In this document: in pieces, positions 24,448-32,283 of the stretch | How the letters are laid out: every line of letters begins with the position of its first letter | How positions within the stretch are numbered: position 1 is the first letter of the stretch | NCBI RefSeq assembly: GCF_009739465.1 | Contig: NZ_WHOM01000035.1 | Span: 103,952 to 152,434, forward strand | DNA from: Streptomyces apocyni | GTDB lineage: Bacteria > Actinomycetota > Actinomycetes > Streptomycetales > Streptomycetaceae | DNA length: 48,483 nt | Reading direction: 5' to 3' | Translations under genes and position numbers: made by a program | The notes under the pieces: model-generated | The model's database searches: none | What the model was told of the DNA's origin: nothing | What the model saw: the letters and a program-made list of their open reading frames with translations, nothing else

Positions 24448-25437
24448 TCAGCCCCGCAGGACCGTCGCCTCCACGGCGGGGTCGAGACCGACGACCGGCC
24501 GGTCGGGCCGCTGCGGTGGCACGCCGCCGATGGACTGGAGCCAGGCCCAGGTGTCGGCGACGGTCTCCGCGACCGGGCGGCACTTCAGGCCCGCCGCGGC
24601 CGCCTTCGACGTGTCGCCGCCGTGCAGCGCGGCGTGCAGCTCACCGCCCGGCGGCACCCAGATCGGCAGTTGCGACCACGGCTCGATCCCGGCGTCGGTG
24701 ATCACCTCGGGCGCGGTCCAGCGCAGTTCGGCCCGCCCGCCGGTGACCCGCGCACAGGCCTCGACGAGCTCGCCGATGGTGGTGTGCCCGCGCGGGCTGA
24801 CCAGGTTGTACGGCCCGCTGAGTCCGGCCGCCGCGGCGTCGAGCAGCCACGCGGCGAGGTCACGGACGTCGATGTACTGCAACGGCAGCTCGCGGGGCCC
24901 CGGAGCGAGCACGGGCCCGCCGCGCGCGGTCCGGTTCAGCCACCACGGCAGCCGTCCGATGTTCTCGTACGGCCCGATGATCAGCCCCGCCCTGACCAGC
25001 AGCGAGCGGTCGGCGCCGAAGGACTCGACGACGGCCAGCTCGCCGCCGCGCTTGTCGGTCGGATAGGCGGTCTGCTCCGCGTCAGGCGCGCCGTCGGCCA
25101 GCGGGGCGTCCTCGGTGAACCCGGCCGCCGGGGGCCAGGCGTACACCGAGCAACTGGACACATAGACATAGCGACCCACCCGGTCGGCCAGCAGCCGGGC
25201 CGTCTCCTGGATCACCTTCGGCGCCGCCGACCAGGTGTCGACGACCAGGTCCCACTCACCGTCGGCGAGCGCGGCGAGCCCGTCGGGGCTCGTACGGTCG
25301 CCGTGCAGCGCCGTGACACCGGCCGGGGGCTCGTGCCGACCGCGGTGGAAGACGGTCACCTCCCAGCCTCGGGCCAGCGCCGCCTCGGTGACCGCGCGCC
25401 CCGCGAACTCCGTACCACCCAGCATCAGAAGTCTCAT
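24448..25437 (-). CDS. NAD-dependent epimerase/dehydratase family protein
   Basis: A 329-residue extended short-chain dehydrogenase/reductase. It starts at ATG 25437 with the nucleotide-binding motif LLMLGGTEFAGRAV. The catalytic-type region has YVYVSSCSVYAW followed by TAYPTDKRGGELAV: the Tyr-x3-Lys spacing is kept (Tyr-Pro-Thr-Asp-Lys). YIDVRDLAAWLLDA and GPYNLVSPRGHTTIGELVEA are typical of the atypical NAD-dependent epimerases related to RNA-binding chloroplast proteins. The substrate cannot be told. It is divergent from the His-rich membrane protein gene. Confidence 0.88.
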   Translation of the reverse strand: MRLLMLGGTEFAGRAVTEAALARGWEVTVFHRGRHEPPAGVTALHGDRTSPDGLAALADGEWDLVVDTWSAAPKVIQETARLLADRVGRYVYVSSCSVYAWPPAAGFTEDAPLADGAPDAEQTAYPTDKRGGELAVVESFGADRSLLVRAGLIIGPYENIGRLPWWLNRTARGGPVLAPGPRELPLQYIDVRDLAAWLLDAAAAGLSGPYNLVSPRGHTTIGELVEACARVTGGRAELRWTAPEVITDAGIEPWSQLPIWVPPGGELHAALHGGDTSKAAAAGLKCRPVAETVADTWAWLQSIGGVPPQRPDRPVVGLDPAVEATVLRG

Positions 25438-25570
25438 GGCGGCGACTCTGCCGCGCCAAAGCCAGCCCCGGTATCGGATTCCGCTCCGGGGGAACAGCTT
25501 CCGCTCCCAGAGGAAGGGGAACCGACCCCACCGCTTACTTTTCGGGCCGGGAGTGGCACGATGAACGGCT

Positions 25571-26275
25571 ATGACGGATGCCCGGTCGCCGATGCGCGCC
25601 CTGCGGGCCGCGCTCTTCGCGGCGGTGTGCGTCACCTTGGCCGGTGCGGGACATACGTCCATGTCCGGACACACCCTCCCGCTCGGCGCCCTGCTGGCCG
25701 CGTTCGGCGTCACCCTGGGCATCGCCTGGCTCGCGGGCGCGCGGCGGCGCGGGGTCTGGTCGATCGGGGCCGTACTGGTCGGGGTGCAGGGCGCCCTGCA
25801 CCTGATCTTCTCGCTCGCGCAGCCGCACGGCGCGGCTGCTTCGCACGGTTCCGCGCAAGCACAAGCACAAGTGCACGCGCACACCCCGCGCCACAGCACC
25901 GCGATGGCGTCACACGGCGGCGGCCACCCAGCCCCGCCCGTGGCCGATGAGCCCGCCTTCCTGGACGCCGCCAGCCACGGCTCCACCGGCATGCTCGCCG
26001 CGCATCTGCTGGCCGCCGCCGTCTGCGCGCTGTGGCTCGCGCGAGGTGAGGCGGCGCTCTTCGGTCTGCTGCGCGCCCTGCGGACGCTGGCCTTCGCTCC
26101 GGTGCGGCTGCTGCTGGCGGTCGTACGGGTGCCATCGGCGCCGGGCCGCGTACGGCTGCCACGGCCGGGGCGCGGCGGGGCCCGCCCGCGTACCGCCGAC
26201 CTGGCCCATGTGGTCTCCCGGCGCGGACCGCCGACGGTGGGCGTACTCCCTCGTTACGCGCCCACCGCGCCCTGA
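25571..26275 (+). CDS. Histidine-rich membrane protein
   Basis: A 234-residue protein with an N-terminal hydrophobic region (ALRAALFAAVCVTLAGAGH, LPLGALLAAFGVTLGIAWLAG, AVLVGVQGALHLIFSLA). A His- and Ala-rich loop follows, with alternating Ala/Gln and several His residues (HGSAQAQAQVHAHTPRHST, SHGGGHP). Then comes another hydrophobic helix (GMLAAHLLAAAVCALWLAR) and a basic cytoplasmic tail. Loop histidines suggest metal binding, plausibly copper. The next gene, 81 bp downstream, is a PepSY protein with its own His-rich stretch, which points to a shared metal-related role. Function is inferred from composition only. Confidence 0.72.
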   Translation: MTDARSPMRALRAALFAAVCVTLAGAGHTSMSGHTLPLGALLAAFGVTLGIAWLAGARRRGVWSIGAVLVGVQGALHLIFSLAQPHGAAASHGSAQAQAQVHAHTPRHSTAMASHGGGHPAPPVADEPAFLDAASHGSTGMLAAHLLAAAVCALWLARGEAALFGLLRALRTLAFAPVRLLLAVVRVPSAPGRVRLPRPGRGGARPRTADLAHVVSRRGPPTVGVLPRYAPTAP

Positions 26276-26356
26276 CCCCGGTTCTCTGACTCCTTCGCGT
26301 TCGGCGACGCCGTGGGTGCGGTTTCCCCTGCCGTCGTACGCACACCGAAGGACGTC

Positions 26357-27814
26357 ATGACCCTTGACGCCCGGCCTGAGCCGGACACTTCAGAACAACC
26401 AGACACACCAGACCAACCAGACCAAACCAAGCAGTCAGCGCGGCAGTCGACCTGGGCCGCCCTGCGCCCCCTCCTCCTGCGGCTCCACTTCTACGCGGGC
26501 GTGCTGATCGCCCCCTTCCTGTTCATCGCCGCCACGACCGGGCTGCTCTACGCGCTGTCCTTCCAGGCGGAGAAGGCCGTCTACCGCTACGAGCTGAGCG
26601 CCCCCGTCGGTGACACCACCCTCCCACTGAGCGAGCAGGTCGCCGCCGCCCGGGAGACCCAGCCCGACGACGCCACCGTCACCGCCGTGTGGCCGTCGTC
26701 GGAGGACGGGGCGACGACCCGGGTCCTGTTCGACTCGCCGAAGGTCGCCGACGACGCGTCCCTCGCCGTCTTCGTCGACCCGTACACCGCCGAGGTACGC
26801 GGGGAACTCGCCAGCTACGGCAGCTCGGGCGCCCTGCCGCTACGCGCCTGGCTGTCCCAGCTGCACGCGGACCTCCACCTGGGCGAGCTCGGACGGAACT
26901 ACAGCGAACTCGCCGCGAGCTGGCTGTGGGTCGTGGCGCTCGGCGGCGTGGCGCTCTGGTTCGGACGCCGACGCGCCAGGCGCCGCGACCTGGTCATCCC
27001 CACCACCGGGCAACGCAAGGGGCGCACCAAGACGCTGTCCTGGCACGGCACGGTCGGGCTGTGGGCCGCGCTCGGACTGGTGCTGCTCTCGGCCACCGGG
27101 CTGACCTGGTCGCGGTACGCGGGCGAAAGCATCGGCGCACTGAGGTCACAGCTCGGCGGGCAGACGCCCTCGGTGGACGCGACCCTCGCGGGTGGCGCGG
27201 CCCCAGCCTCGGGCGGCGGGCACGAGGGCCACGGCGGCGACCACGGCGCCACCGGCCACCAGGGCCCCGACATCGGCCTCGACCGGGTCCTGGAGATCGC
27301 CCGCGCCGAGGGTATCGACGGCCAGCTGACCATCTCGCTGCCGTCGGAGGACAGCGGCTACGTCGTCCGGCAGACCGACAAGCAGGTCCCGCTCCACCTG
27401 GACTCGGTGGCGATCGACCCGGCCGACGGTACGGTCGTGGACACCCTCCGGTTCGCCGACTACCCGATGCTCGCCCAGCTGACCAGTATCGGGATCGCCG
27501 CCCACATGGGTGTCCTGTTCGGTCTGGCCAACCAGCTCGCGCTGGCCGCCCTGATGGTGGGCACGCTGCTGCTGATCGTCTGGGGCTACCGGATGTGGTG
27601 GCTGCGCCGCCCGACCAGGGACCGCGCGCTGAGCGTCGGGCGGCCGATGCCGCGCGGCGCGTGGCGGAAGGTCCCGCTGCCCGGACTGCTGCCGCTGGCG
27701 GCCGTGGCCGCGCTGGTCGGCTGGTTCGTGCCGATGCTGGGGATCAGCCTGCTGGCGTTCCTGGTCATCGACGCGGCCGCAGGCCTCGTCACGCGGGCTC
27801 GCGCCGGGGCCTGA
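26357..27814 (+). CDS. PepSY-domain membrane protein
   Basis: A 485-residue PepSY-associated transmembrane protein. ATG 26357 is chosen for GAAGGA upstream. A Pro/Asp/Gln-rich start precedes the first helix (FYAGVLIAPFLFIAATTGLLYAL). An extracytoplasmic PepSY part, a second helix near LAASWLWVVALGGVALWFG, the conserved SWHGTVGLWAALGLVLLSATG, and C-terminal helices follow. A His/Gly-rich stretch (GGGHEGHGGDHGATGHQG) lies in the second extracytoplasmic loop. Members are linked to siderophore or metal reduction and copper handling. The neighbouring His-rich protein supports a metal role. A strong terminator follows. Confidence 0.88.
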   Translation: MTLDARPEPDTSEQPDTPDQPDQTKQSARQSTWAALRPLLLRLHFYAGVLIAPFLFIAATTGLLYALSFQAEKAVYRYELSAPVGDTTLPLSEQVAAARETQPDDATVTAVWPSSEDGATTRVLFDSPKVADDASLAVFVDPYTAEVRGELASYGSSGALPLRAWLSQLHADLHLGELGRNYSELAASWLWVVALGGVALWFGRRRARRRDLVIPTTGQRKGRTKTLSWHGTVGLWAALGLVLLSATGLTWSRYAGESIGALRSQLGGQTPSVDATLAGGAAPASGGGHEGHGGDHGATGHQGPDIGLDRVLEIARAEGIDGQLTISLPSEDSGYVVRQTDKQVPLHLDSVAIDPADGTVVDTLRFADYPMLAQLTSIGIAAHMGVLFGLANQLALAALMVGTLLLIVWGYRMWWLRRPTRDRALSVGRPMPRGAWRKVPLPGLLPLAAVAALVGWFVPMLGISLLAFLVIDAAAGLVTRARAGA

Positions 27815-27823
27815 CCCACGCGT

Positions 27824-27856
27824 GAGGGCGCCCCCGCCAGTGGCGGGGGCGCCCTC
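27824..27856. terminator. Bidirectional hairpin terminator between PepSY gene and glnII
   Basis: GAGGGCGCCCCCGCCA (27824-27839) and TGGCGGGGGCGCCCTC (27841-27856) are perfect complements separated by a single G, so the real loop is a few bases of the stem tip. It lies between the convergent PepSY gene (+) and glnII (-) and can serve both. Confidence 0.88.
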
Positions 27857-27867
27857 GACACGCGTTC

Positions 27868-27902
27868 ACCCTCAGATCAGACCCACACCCTCAGATCAGA
27901 CC
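27868..27902. repeat. Duplicated 16-bp segment at the glnII stop
   Basis: ACCCTCAGATCAGACC occurs at 27868-27883 and 27887-27902, a 19-bp period. The right copy holds the glnII stop codon. It looks like a recent short tandem duplication of the gene's end. Confidence 0.6.
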
Positions 27903-28927
27903 TGCCCGGCCTTCTCCAGGCTGGTGCAGCAGGTGTCGACGATCAGCCGGGTCACCACGTACGGGTCGATGTTGGCGTTGGGACGGCGGTCCTCGATGTA
28001 GCCCTTGCCGTCCTGCTCGACCTGCCACGGGATACGGACCGAGGCGCCGCGGTTGGAGACGCCGTAGCTGTACTCGTTCCACGGGGCCGTCTCGTGCAGG
28101 CCGGTGAGCCGGTCGTCGATGCCCGCGCCGTAGTTCTTGACGTGGTCCATCGGCTTGGAGCCCTCGCCGAGCGACTCACAGGCGGTGATGATCGCGTCGT
28201 AGCCCTCGCGCATCGCCTTGGTGGAGAAGTTGGTGTGCGCGCCCGCGCCGTTCCAGTCGCCCTTCACCGGCTTCGGGTCGAGCGTCGCGGAGATCTCGAA
28301 GTCCTCGGCGGTGCGGTACAGCAGCCAGCGGGCGATCCACAGCTGGTCGGAGACCTCCAGCGGGGACAGCGGGCCGACCTGGAACTCCCACTGGCCTGGC
28401 ATGACCTCGGCGTTGATGCCGGAGATACCGAGACCGGCCGCGAGGCAGTTCTCCAGGTGCGCCTCGACGACGTCACGGCCGAAGATCTCGTCCGAGCCGA
28501 CACCGCAGTAGTAGCCGCCCTGCGCGGCCGGGAAACCGCCCTCGGGGAAGCCGAGCGGGCGCGCCCCCTTGAAGAACGTGTACTCCTGCTCGATGCCGAA
28601 GATCGGCTCCTGCGCGGCGAACTTCTCCGCCACCTCGGTCAGCTGCGCGCGGGTGTTGGTGGCGTGCGGGGTCATGTCCGTGTTCAGGACCTCGCACAGC
28701 ACCAGCAGGTCGTCGCCACCGCGGATCGGGTCCGGGCAGGAGAAGACCGGCTTGAGTACGCAGTCCGACGCGTGGCCCTCGGCCTGGTTGGTGCTGGACC
28801 CGTCAAAGCCCCAGATGGGAAGCTCGGCGAGGCTCGCGCCGGAACCGTCCATGATCTTCGTCTTGGAGCGGAGCTTGGCGGTCGGCTCGGTGCCGTCGAT
28901 CCAGATGTACTCGGCCTTGAACGTCAC
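27896..28927 (-). CDS. glnII: Glutamine synthetase type II (eukaryotic type)
   Basis: A 343-residue GSII, the shorter, heat-labile enzyme found in Streptomyces beside GlnA. It starts at GTG 28927 with AAAGGA upstream. Signatures: WGFDGSSTNQAEGHASDCVL, FGIEQEYTFFK, the ATP site GINAEVMPGQWEFQVG, KGDWNGAGAHTNFSTK and the Arg-rich RGASVRIPWQVE. It makes glutamine from glutamate and ammonium in the cytoplasm and has no adenylylation loop. The GlnR box upstream and the terminator downstream make it a single-gene unit. It is kept in the same neighbourhood as glnA, as in other streptomycetes. Confidence 0.97.
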   Translation of the reverse strand: MTFKAEYIWIDGTEPTAKLRSKTKIMDGSGASLAELPIWGFDGSSTNQAEGHASDCVLKPVFSCPDPIRGGDDLLVLCEVLNTDMTPHATNTRAQLTEVAEKFAAQEPIFGIEQEYTFFKGARPLGFPEGGFPAAQGGYYCGVGSDEIFGRDVVEAHLENCLAAGLGISGINAEVMPGQWEFQVGPLSPLEVSDQLWIARWLLYRTAEDFEISATLDPKPVKGDWNGAGAHTNFSTKAMREGYDAIITACESLGEGSKPMDHVKNYGAGIDDRLTGLHETAPWNEYSYGVSNRGASVRIPWQVEQDGKGYIEDRRPNANIDPYVVTRLIVDTCCTSLEKAGQV

Positions 28928-29017
28928 GGGGCGCCATCCTTTGCGGGCTGTGCTGCGGGTGCTGTCCCAGCGGCGGCGGGTGACCAGCACGCTGTAGCCG
29001 CAGCTTGGCAACCAGCG

Positions 29018-29055
29018 ATTTCCCGTCCATTGCCCGACTGTGAACCCCATGTAAC
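29018..29055 (-). promoter_or_regulatory. GlnR box upstream of glnII
   Basis: Read on the minus strand: GTTAC (29055-29051), TTCAC (29044-29040), GCAAT (29033-29029) and GAAAT (29022-29018), each separated by exactly 6 bp. The spacing is identical to the glnA box at 643-680, but three of the four half-sites deviate from consensus. It ends about 90 bp before the glnII start. Confidence 0.8.
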
Positions 29056-29176
29056 GCGTCCCGCACACCCGCACCAGCGGGTGTGGAGGCGGCCCGCCCC
29101 GGTCGTATACAGGCCGCCCCCGCCCTTCGCGTAGCGCGCTTCAGGTCAGCCGGTCAGCCGGTCAGCCGGGCGCCGG

Positions 29177-29815
29177 TCAGCCCACCCGCTCGATCCGGGC
29201 GTTGCGGATCAGGAACTTGCCCGCCTCGCGGACCTCCTCGAACGCCGCGTCATTGAGCAGGACGCAGCTCCCGGAGGCCGACGTCACCTCCACCGTGATC
29301 GACTTGTCGTTGTCCAGGTTGGTCACCTTCAATTCGGTACCGGCCGGGAACTGGTTGCTGGACGCGGCCGGGGCGCCGCCCTCGCCCGAGAGCGTCACGG
29401 TGGACCCGGCGCAGACCACGTCGCCGACGGCGCCGGGCTGGCCCGCTCCGGACGCCTCGTCGGGCGCTTCGTCGGGCGCTTCGGCCTCGGGCGCGGCGGC
29501 CTCGTCGTCGGAGGCGTCCGCCGAGCAGCCCGAGGCCTCCTGCTTGCGCTTGATCTCCTCGATGACGGCTTCCCGGTTGGCGATCCGCGCCTCGGACTGG
29601 GCGTCCGGGTTCGCCCGCTGCGCGGCGATGAAGCCCTCGTTGTTGGCCCGTGCGGTAGCCAGCCCGTCACACACCACGGACGAGGCCTGGCTGGTGCTCG
29701 TGCTAGCCGCCTGGCTGGTGGCCGCCAGAGTCGCGGCGGAGCCGCCGCCCAGCACCACCGCGCCCAGCAGCAGCGCGATCTTCTTCCTCGGGGTGAGAGT
29801 CCTCTTGCGTGACAC
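29177..29815 (-). CDS. Secreted protein with a double-psi beta-barrel-like C-terminus
   Basis: A 212-residue exported protein. GTG 29815 is chosen for the AGGAGG site; the longer frame adds only seven residues. A twin-charged start ([11 protein letters not shown]) and a hydrophobic stretch ([19 protein letters not shown]) form the signal peptide. The middle is an acidic Ala/Glu/Pro-rich linker ([13 protein letters not shown], a repeat). The last 80 residues ([20 protein letters not shown], then [19 protein letters not shown]) resemble the RlpA-type double-psi barrel, a cell-wall-associated fold. It is divergent from the DUF1996 gene; both are secreted and share a 283-bp promoter region. Confidence 0.8.
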   Translation of the reverse strand: MSRKRTLTPRKKIALLLGAVVLGGGSAATLAATSQAASTSTSQASSVVCDGLATARANNEGFIAAQRANPDAQSEARIANREAVIEEIKRKQEASGCSADASDDEAAAPEAEAPDEAPDEASGAGQPGAVGDVVCAGSTVTLSGEGGAPAASSNQFPAGTELKVTNLDNDKSITVEVTSASGSCVLLNDAAFEEVREAGKFLIRNARIERVG

Positions 29816-30098
29816 GCGTACCTCCTCTCCAGCCATGGAGAACCACGGCCGGAAGCGTTTGGTGTGCCGCTACGTACGCCAGGCGCGTCGGTGCCGTTCA
29901 GCCATCACTCCTATGACGGGCGCCACACCGCGCCACCGGCTTCGCCCAATCCGCCCGCATTGCGGGGGAGTTGCGTTCGGAGGTTGCCATGAAATGAGCC
30001 CCGCTTTGAACACCCGCCCCATCATCCCCGTATGGAACGGAGCGCTTCTCCCCTGCCGGACACCCCACACGTCCCCCGGCACCGAAGCTAGGAGTCCC

Positions 30099-31592
30099 AT
30101 GGGAAACGCAACACGTAAACGACGCTCAACGCCTGCCCGGCGGGCGATCGCGGCCGCTGCCGCGCTGATTCTCGGTGCGGGCGGTCTGGTCGCGGCCAAT
30201 GTCTACGCCTCGGCGGGTGAGGGCTGGTCCGGCCGAGGTGGCGATGAGCGAAACGACACTAAGCAGCAGACCGTACAGCGGCTGTCCACCATCGACTGTC
30301 CTGACGTCGGCAACGAGCTCCGGGAGGTACCGGACAGCGCGCGGGCCGAGGTGGACCGTGAACTCGCCAACCTTGACACGCAGATCACCGACGCGTACCA
30401 GAGGTTCGCCGAGACCAAACGCCAGCTGGAGCAGGACCCGAACGCGGCGCAGAACATCATCCTCGGGCCGCTGGCATCGAAGCGTACGGCGGCCATCGAC
30501 CGGATCGCCATCTCCATCGGCAGGTCAGCCGAACGCCCCGAGGGCCTGAAAGCCCTGGCACGGTGCACCCTGCGCGCCGATGACAACCAGAACAACGGCG
30601 ATAACAACGACAACGGGAACAACGGGAACAACGGAAACGGAAACGGGAACAACGAAGGCGACAACGACCAGGGCCAGGGCCAGGGTGGCAACGGCGGCCA
30701 GGCGGGCAACGGCCCCGCGGCCGACGACTTCGTCGAGATCCAGTCCGTCCAGCCCAACGTGAGCGAGCCCCGCCAGCGCCGCGGCGCGTCCAGGGGCACC
30801 TTCTCGACCGACTGCGGGGTGAACGCGAACGGCAAGTTCAACTCGGACAACATCATCGTCGCCCCCGGCGTGAGCAACGGCGCCCACCATATGCACGACT
30901 ACGTCGGCAACCAGGCCAACGACGCCTTCGCCAGCGACCGCGACCTGGCCAGGGGCGCCACCACCTGCCGGAACCAGGGTGACCGTTCCACGTACTACTG
31001 GCCGGTCCTGCGCATCCAGAACGGCGCCGACGAACGCGACGCCAACGAGGACGGCGGCGGCAACGACCAGAACGTGGGCCAGATCCAGCGCCCCGCCGAG
31101 GTCGAGCTGAAGTTCGTCGGCAACCCGAAGAGCCGGGTCACCGCGATGCCGCGCTTCCTGCGCATCATCACCGGCGACGCCAAGGCGTTCACCAACGGCG
31201 ACGCCAACGCGAACGCGTCCTGGAGCTGTACCGGCTTCGAGGACCGCCAGCTCAAGGACAAGTACCCGCTGTGTCCCGAAGGCAGCGACGTCGTCCGTAC
31301 CTTCAACTTCCAGAGCTGCTGGGACGGCAAGAACACGGACAGCGCCAACCACCGCACCCATGTGGCGTTCGCCCAGGAGGACGGCTCCTGCCCGCGCGGC
31401 TTCCGGGCCATCCCCCAGCTCCAGCAGCGGATCGTCTACGACATCCCGGCGGAGCGGAACTTCGCGGTCGACTCGTTCCCCGAGCAGCTGCACAAGCCCA
31501 TCACCGACCACGGAGACTTCATCAACGTCTTCAACAAGCGTCTGATGAACAGGATGGTGAGCTGCATCAACGACGGCCGAAACTGCCGCTGA
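30099..31592 (+). CDS. Secreted DUF1996-domain protein
   Basis: A 497-residue exported protein starting at ATG 30099 with GGAG just upstream; the open frame further left is antisense to the neighbouring gene. The signal peptide is basic, then Ala-rich ([22 protein letters not shown]). The N-terminal region is helical; a linker of Asn/Gly/Asp repeats (about residues 165-205) follows. The DUF1996 domain has [16 protein letters not shown] and [13 protein letters not shown], then [19 protein letters not shown] and [15 protein letters not shown]. Conserved His and Cys residues suggest a metal- or disulfide-dependent fold, but the domain's activity is unknown to me. Confidence 0.88.
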   Translation: MGNATRKRRSTPARRAIAAAAALILGAGGLVAANVYASAGEGWSGRGGDERNDTKQQTVQRLSTIDCPDVGNELREVPDSARAEVDRELANLDTQITDAYQRFAETKRQLEQDPNAAQNIILGPLASKRTAAIDRIAISIGRSAERPEGLKALARCTLRADDNQNNGDNNDNGNNGNNGNGNGNNEGDNDQGQGQGGNGGQAGNGPAADDFVEIQSVQPNVSEPRQRRGASRGTFSTDCGVNANGKFNSDNIIVAPGVSNGAHHMHDYVGNQANDAFASDRDLARGATTCRNQGDRSTYYWPVLRIQNGADERDANEDGGGNDQNVGQIQRPAEVELKFVGNPKSRVTAMPRFLRIITGDAKAFTNGDANANASWSCTGFEDRQLKDKYPLCPEGSDVVRTFNFQSCWDGKNTDSANHRTHVAFAQEDGSCPRGFRAIPQLQQRIVYDIPAERNFAVDSFPEQLHKPITDHGDFINVFNKRLMNRMVSCINDGRNCR

Positions 31593-31628
31593 CCTGACCT
31601 GACCTGACCTGGCCTGGCCTGGCCTGAC
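31589..31628. repeat. Pentanucleotide microsatellite at the end of the DUF1996 gene
   Basis: CTGAC/CTGGC units repeat eight times starting at the stop codon of the DUF1996 gene. The change from CTGAC to CTGGC partway along suggests expansion after a point change. It runs into the following hairpin. Confidence 0.75.
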
Positions 31629-31634
31629 AGGTCC

Positions 31635-31664
31635 GGGCCTGACCGGTCCGGGCCGGTCAGGCCC
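31635..31664. terminator. Hairpin terminator after the DUF1996 gene
   Basis: GGGCCTGACCGG (31635-31646) and CCGGTCAGGCCC (31653-31664) are a perfect 12-bp stem with a TCCGGG loop. It lies between convergent genes (DUF1996 + and lipoprotein -), so it may serve both. Confidence 0.85.
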
Positions 31665-31693
31665 CACCACCCCCCACACCCGAACCTGCGCGG

Positions 31694-32152
31694 TCAGCTC
31701 GACTGGTGACCGGAGTGATCTCCGTCCTCGCTCCCCCCACCACCACTACTCCCCGAGTGGTGAGAGGACTCCTCCACGGTCCCGCCGAGCTGGCCGCGCA
31801 GCGCTGTGACCACCTTCTTCTCGCCGACCGCGACCCACTTCCGGCCGACCAGGTACGTACCGCCGTAGTCGTTGGCCTCGTTGAGCCACTCGCGCTGGCC
31901 GCGGTCGGTGGCGAAGGTAGCCAGCACGAACCGGCCGTCGTCGGTCTCGCAGTTGGCCTGGCGGAGCTCGGCCGCGTCGCGGCTCGCGCGAGGTTCGCAG
32001 TCGACCTTGGCGGCGATCTCCTCCAGGCTGCCTTCAGCCGTGTCGGGAACGCTGTCGCCGTCCGTCGTACATCCGGTGATGAGCAGGGCCGCCAGCATGG
32101 CTGTGCCCGCTGCCAGGAGAACTCCTGTGTGCTGTCCGCGCATACGTCTCAT
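31694..32152 (-). CDS. Putative lipoprotein
   Basis: A 152-residue protein with a clear lipoprotein signal: basic start (RRMRGQH), hydrophobic core and lipobox LLITGC (lipidated Cys at about residue 28). The mature part has two Cys (KVDCEP, ANCET) likely to form a disulfide, then FVLATFATDRGQREWLNEA and GRKWVAVGEKKVVTALRGQL, and a Ser/Gly/His-rich tail. No named family; small Streptomyces lipoproteins of this kind are common. It is divergent from the GH89 gene. Confidence 0.8.
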   Translation of the reverse strand: MRRMRGQHTGVLLAAGTAMLAALLITGCTTDGDSVPDTAEGSLEEIAAKVDCEPRASRDAAELRQANCETDDGRFVLATFATDRGQREWLNEANDYGGTYLVGRKWVAVGEKKVVTALRGQLGGTVEESSHHSGSSGGGGSEDGDHSGHQSS

Positions 32153-32283
32153 CGTGCCCTTTCAGCCCGCCTGGCGAGGGGAAACCGCCAGGTTGCGCGA
32201 GTCTCGTTGTCCGGCCCGGTGCCCGTCGTTAACGTGCGCTGCGCACACTCCTGTCGTCGCCCGCGCACTCTGGAGGAGCACTG

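Noticed and set aside
31589..31628. CRISPR-like direct repeats
   Set aside because: The units are 5 bp and contiguous, with no spacers; this is a microsatellite.
30525..31679. A 384-codon minus-strand frame opposite DUF1996
   Set aside because: Val/Asp/Leu repeat-like composition typical of antisense shadow; the DUF1996 gene has signal peptide and conserved motifs.
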